A stretch of 43,316 nucleotides of DNA from Dissophora ornata (taxonomy: Eukaryota; Mortierellomycota; Mortierellomycetes; Mortierellales; Mortierellaceae). Numbering within the stretch: position 1 is the first letter of the stretch; each line of letters opens with the position of its first letter. The stretch spans positions 1 to 43,316 of the forward strand of contig MU616775.1 of the NCBI GenBank assembly GCA_025201705.1. The letters are read 5' to 3'. A model generated the notes under the pieces. It was not told the origin of the DNA. It saw nothing but the letters and a program-made list of their open reading frames with translations, and made no database searches. Position numbers and translations under genes: made by a program. Shown here one piece after another: positions 42,906 to 43,316 of this stretch.

Positions 42906-43316
42906 TGGTAGCTTAGAGCGTTGGATGAAGCAAAAATGGCCTTGACAATGTGGGTGATGATATTAAGCCTGATGTAGGGGTTGTTGTGGTGGTAGAGAGC
43001 AAAGGTATTTTGGAATGACGCCGGCGATTCTCGCTTAGTGGTACTCTCTTGTATTTCGTTTTGGTCGGATCTACAAGGGATGGCCAAAGTAAGAATGGCC
43101 CAGGACAGTGTTCCAATTTCCTCGTAGCAAGGATTGAATCACTAATTGACGGCGGTTGTCAGTATCCACTCAACTCTGGTCATCAGCGATATCTGCGAAT
43201 CTTAAGGGAAGGACGAGTGTCGTGTCACTGAGCTTGTGAGGTGAAGAGACGGAAGGAGAGTGGAAGGGGCGGCCGGCTAGAGAGGGCTTGAGCGCGGCAT
43301 GGCTGCGTGAACAGAT
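42906..43316. other. right flank, promoter of the second F-box gene
   Basis: The last 411 nt of the window. It holds the upstream region of the minus-strand F-box gene. Short open frames on both strands lack motifs. No other gene is seen; a neighbour may begin beyond the edge. Confidence 0.4.

Overview
The window is nuclear DNA of an intron-rich filamentous fungus. Spliceosomal introns are mostly 60-250 nt, with GTAAG-type donors and CTGAC or CTAAC branch sites. The gene set (RPL3, Cyc8/Ssn6, Nbs1, a GPI-type chitin deacetylase, a kelch membrane protein, an NFD4-like MFS carrier) and the intron-rich style suggest an early-diverging lineage, most likely Mucoromycota/Mortierellaceae. That placement is inference; no rRNA or other phylogenetic marker was tested. 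I resolve 16 protein genes in 43.3 kb. I see no rRNA, tRNA, CRISPR array or intact transposon.

Layout. 0.6-5.5 kb (minus strand): an F-box/LRR protein, a GNAT acetyltransferase and a secreted chitin deacetylase. 6.4-8.1 kb (plus): ribosomal protein L3, with an ATG-only first exon. 8.4-12.4 kb (minus): a FAD-dependent monooxygenase and an MFS transporter. 12.8-22.2 kb (minus): a SNF2 helicase with an embedded RING finger (HLTF/Rad5 type, 8 exons) and the TPR co-repressor Cyc8/Ssn6 (7 exons). 23.0-25.5 kb: a small single-pass membrane protein with two PPxY motifs (plus), convergent with a protein carrying a CipC-like C-terminus (minus). 25.5-29.4 kb: about 3.9 kb without a recognisable gene, probably the regulatory region of a two-finger GATA factor (29.4-31.2 kb, plus). 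31.3-34.9 kb (minus): an IMPACT/Yih1 Gcn2 regulator directly downstream of a kelch membrane protein. 36.3-39.6 kb (plus): Nbs1, about 10 exons, including one GC-AG intron. 39.8-42.9 kb (minus): an Svp26/TEX261 cargo receptor and a second F-box protein.

How they fit together. This is mostly a housekeeping neighbourhood rather than one pathway. Two genes serve genome maintenance (the HLTF-like helicase-ligase and Nbs1). Two are transcription regulators (Cyc8, GATA). Three or four touch ubiquitin (RING helicase, two F-box proteins, the PPxY candidate adaptor). Three concern the cell surface or secretory route (chitin deacetylase, kelch protein, Svp26). I find no convincing new multi-gene system. 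The most interesting signals are fine-scale: the 5' exon puzzle and duplicated Mre11-binding-like motif of Nbs1, its GC-AG intron, the overlap of the kelch stop with the start region of the IMPACT gene, an in-frame TGA in the kelch tail, the PPxY membrane protein, and an unexplained minus-strand coding-like stretch just upstream of Nbs1. All exon boundaries below were worked out by eye from splice signals and frame continuity.
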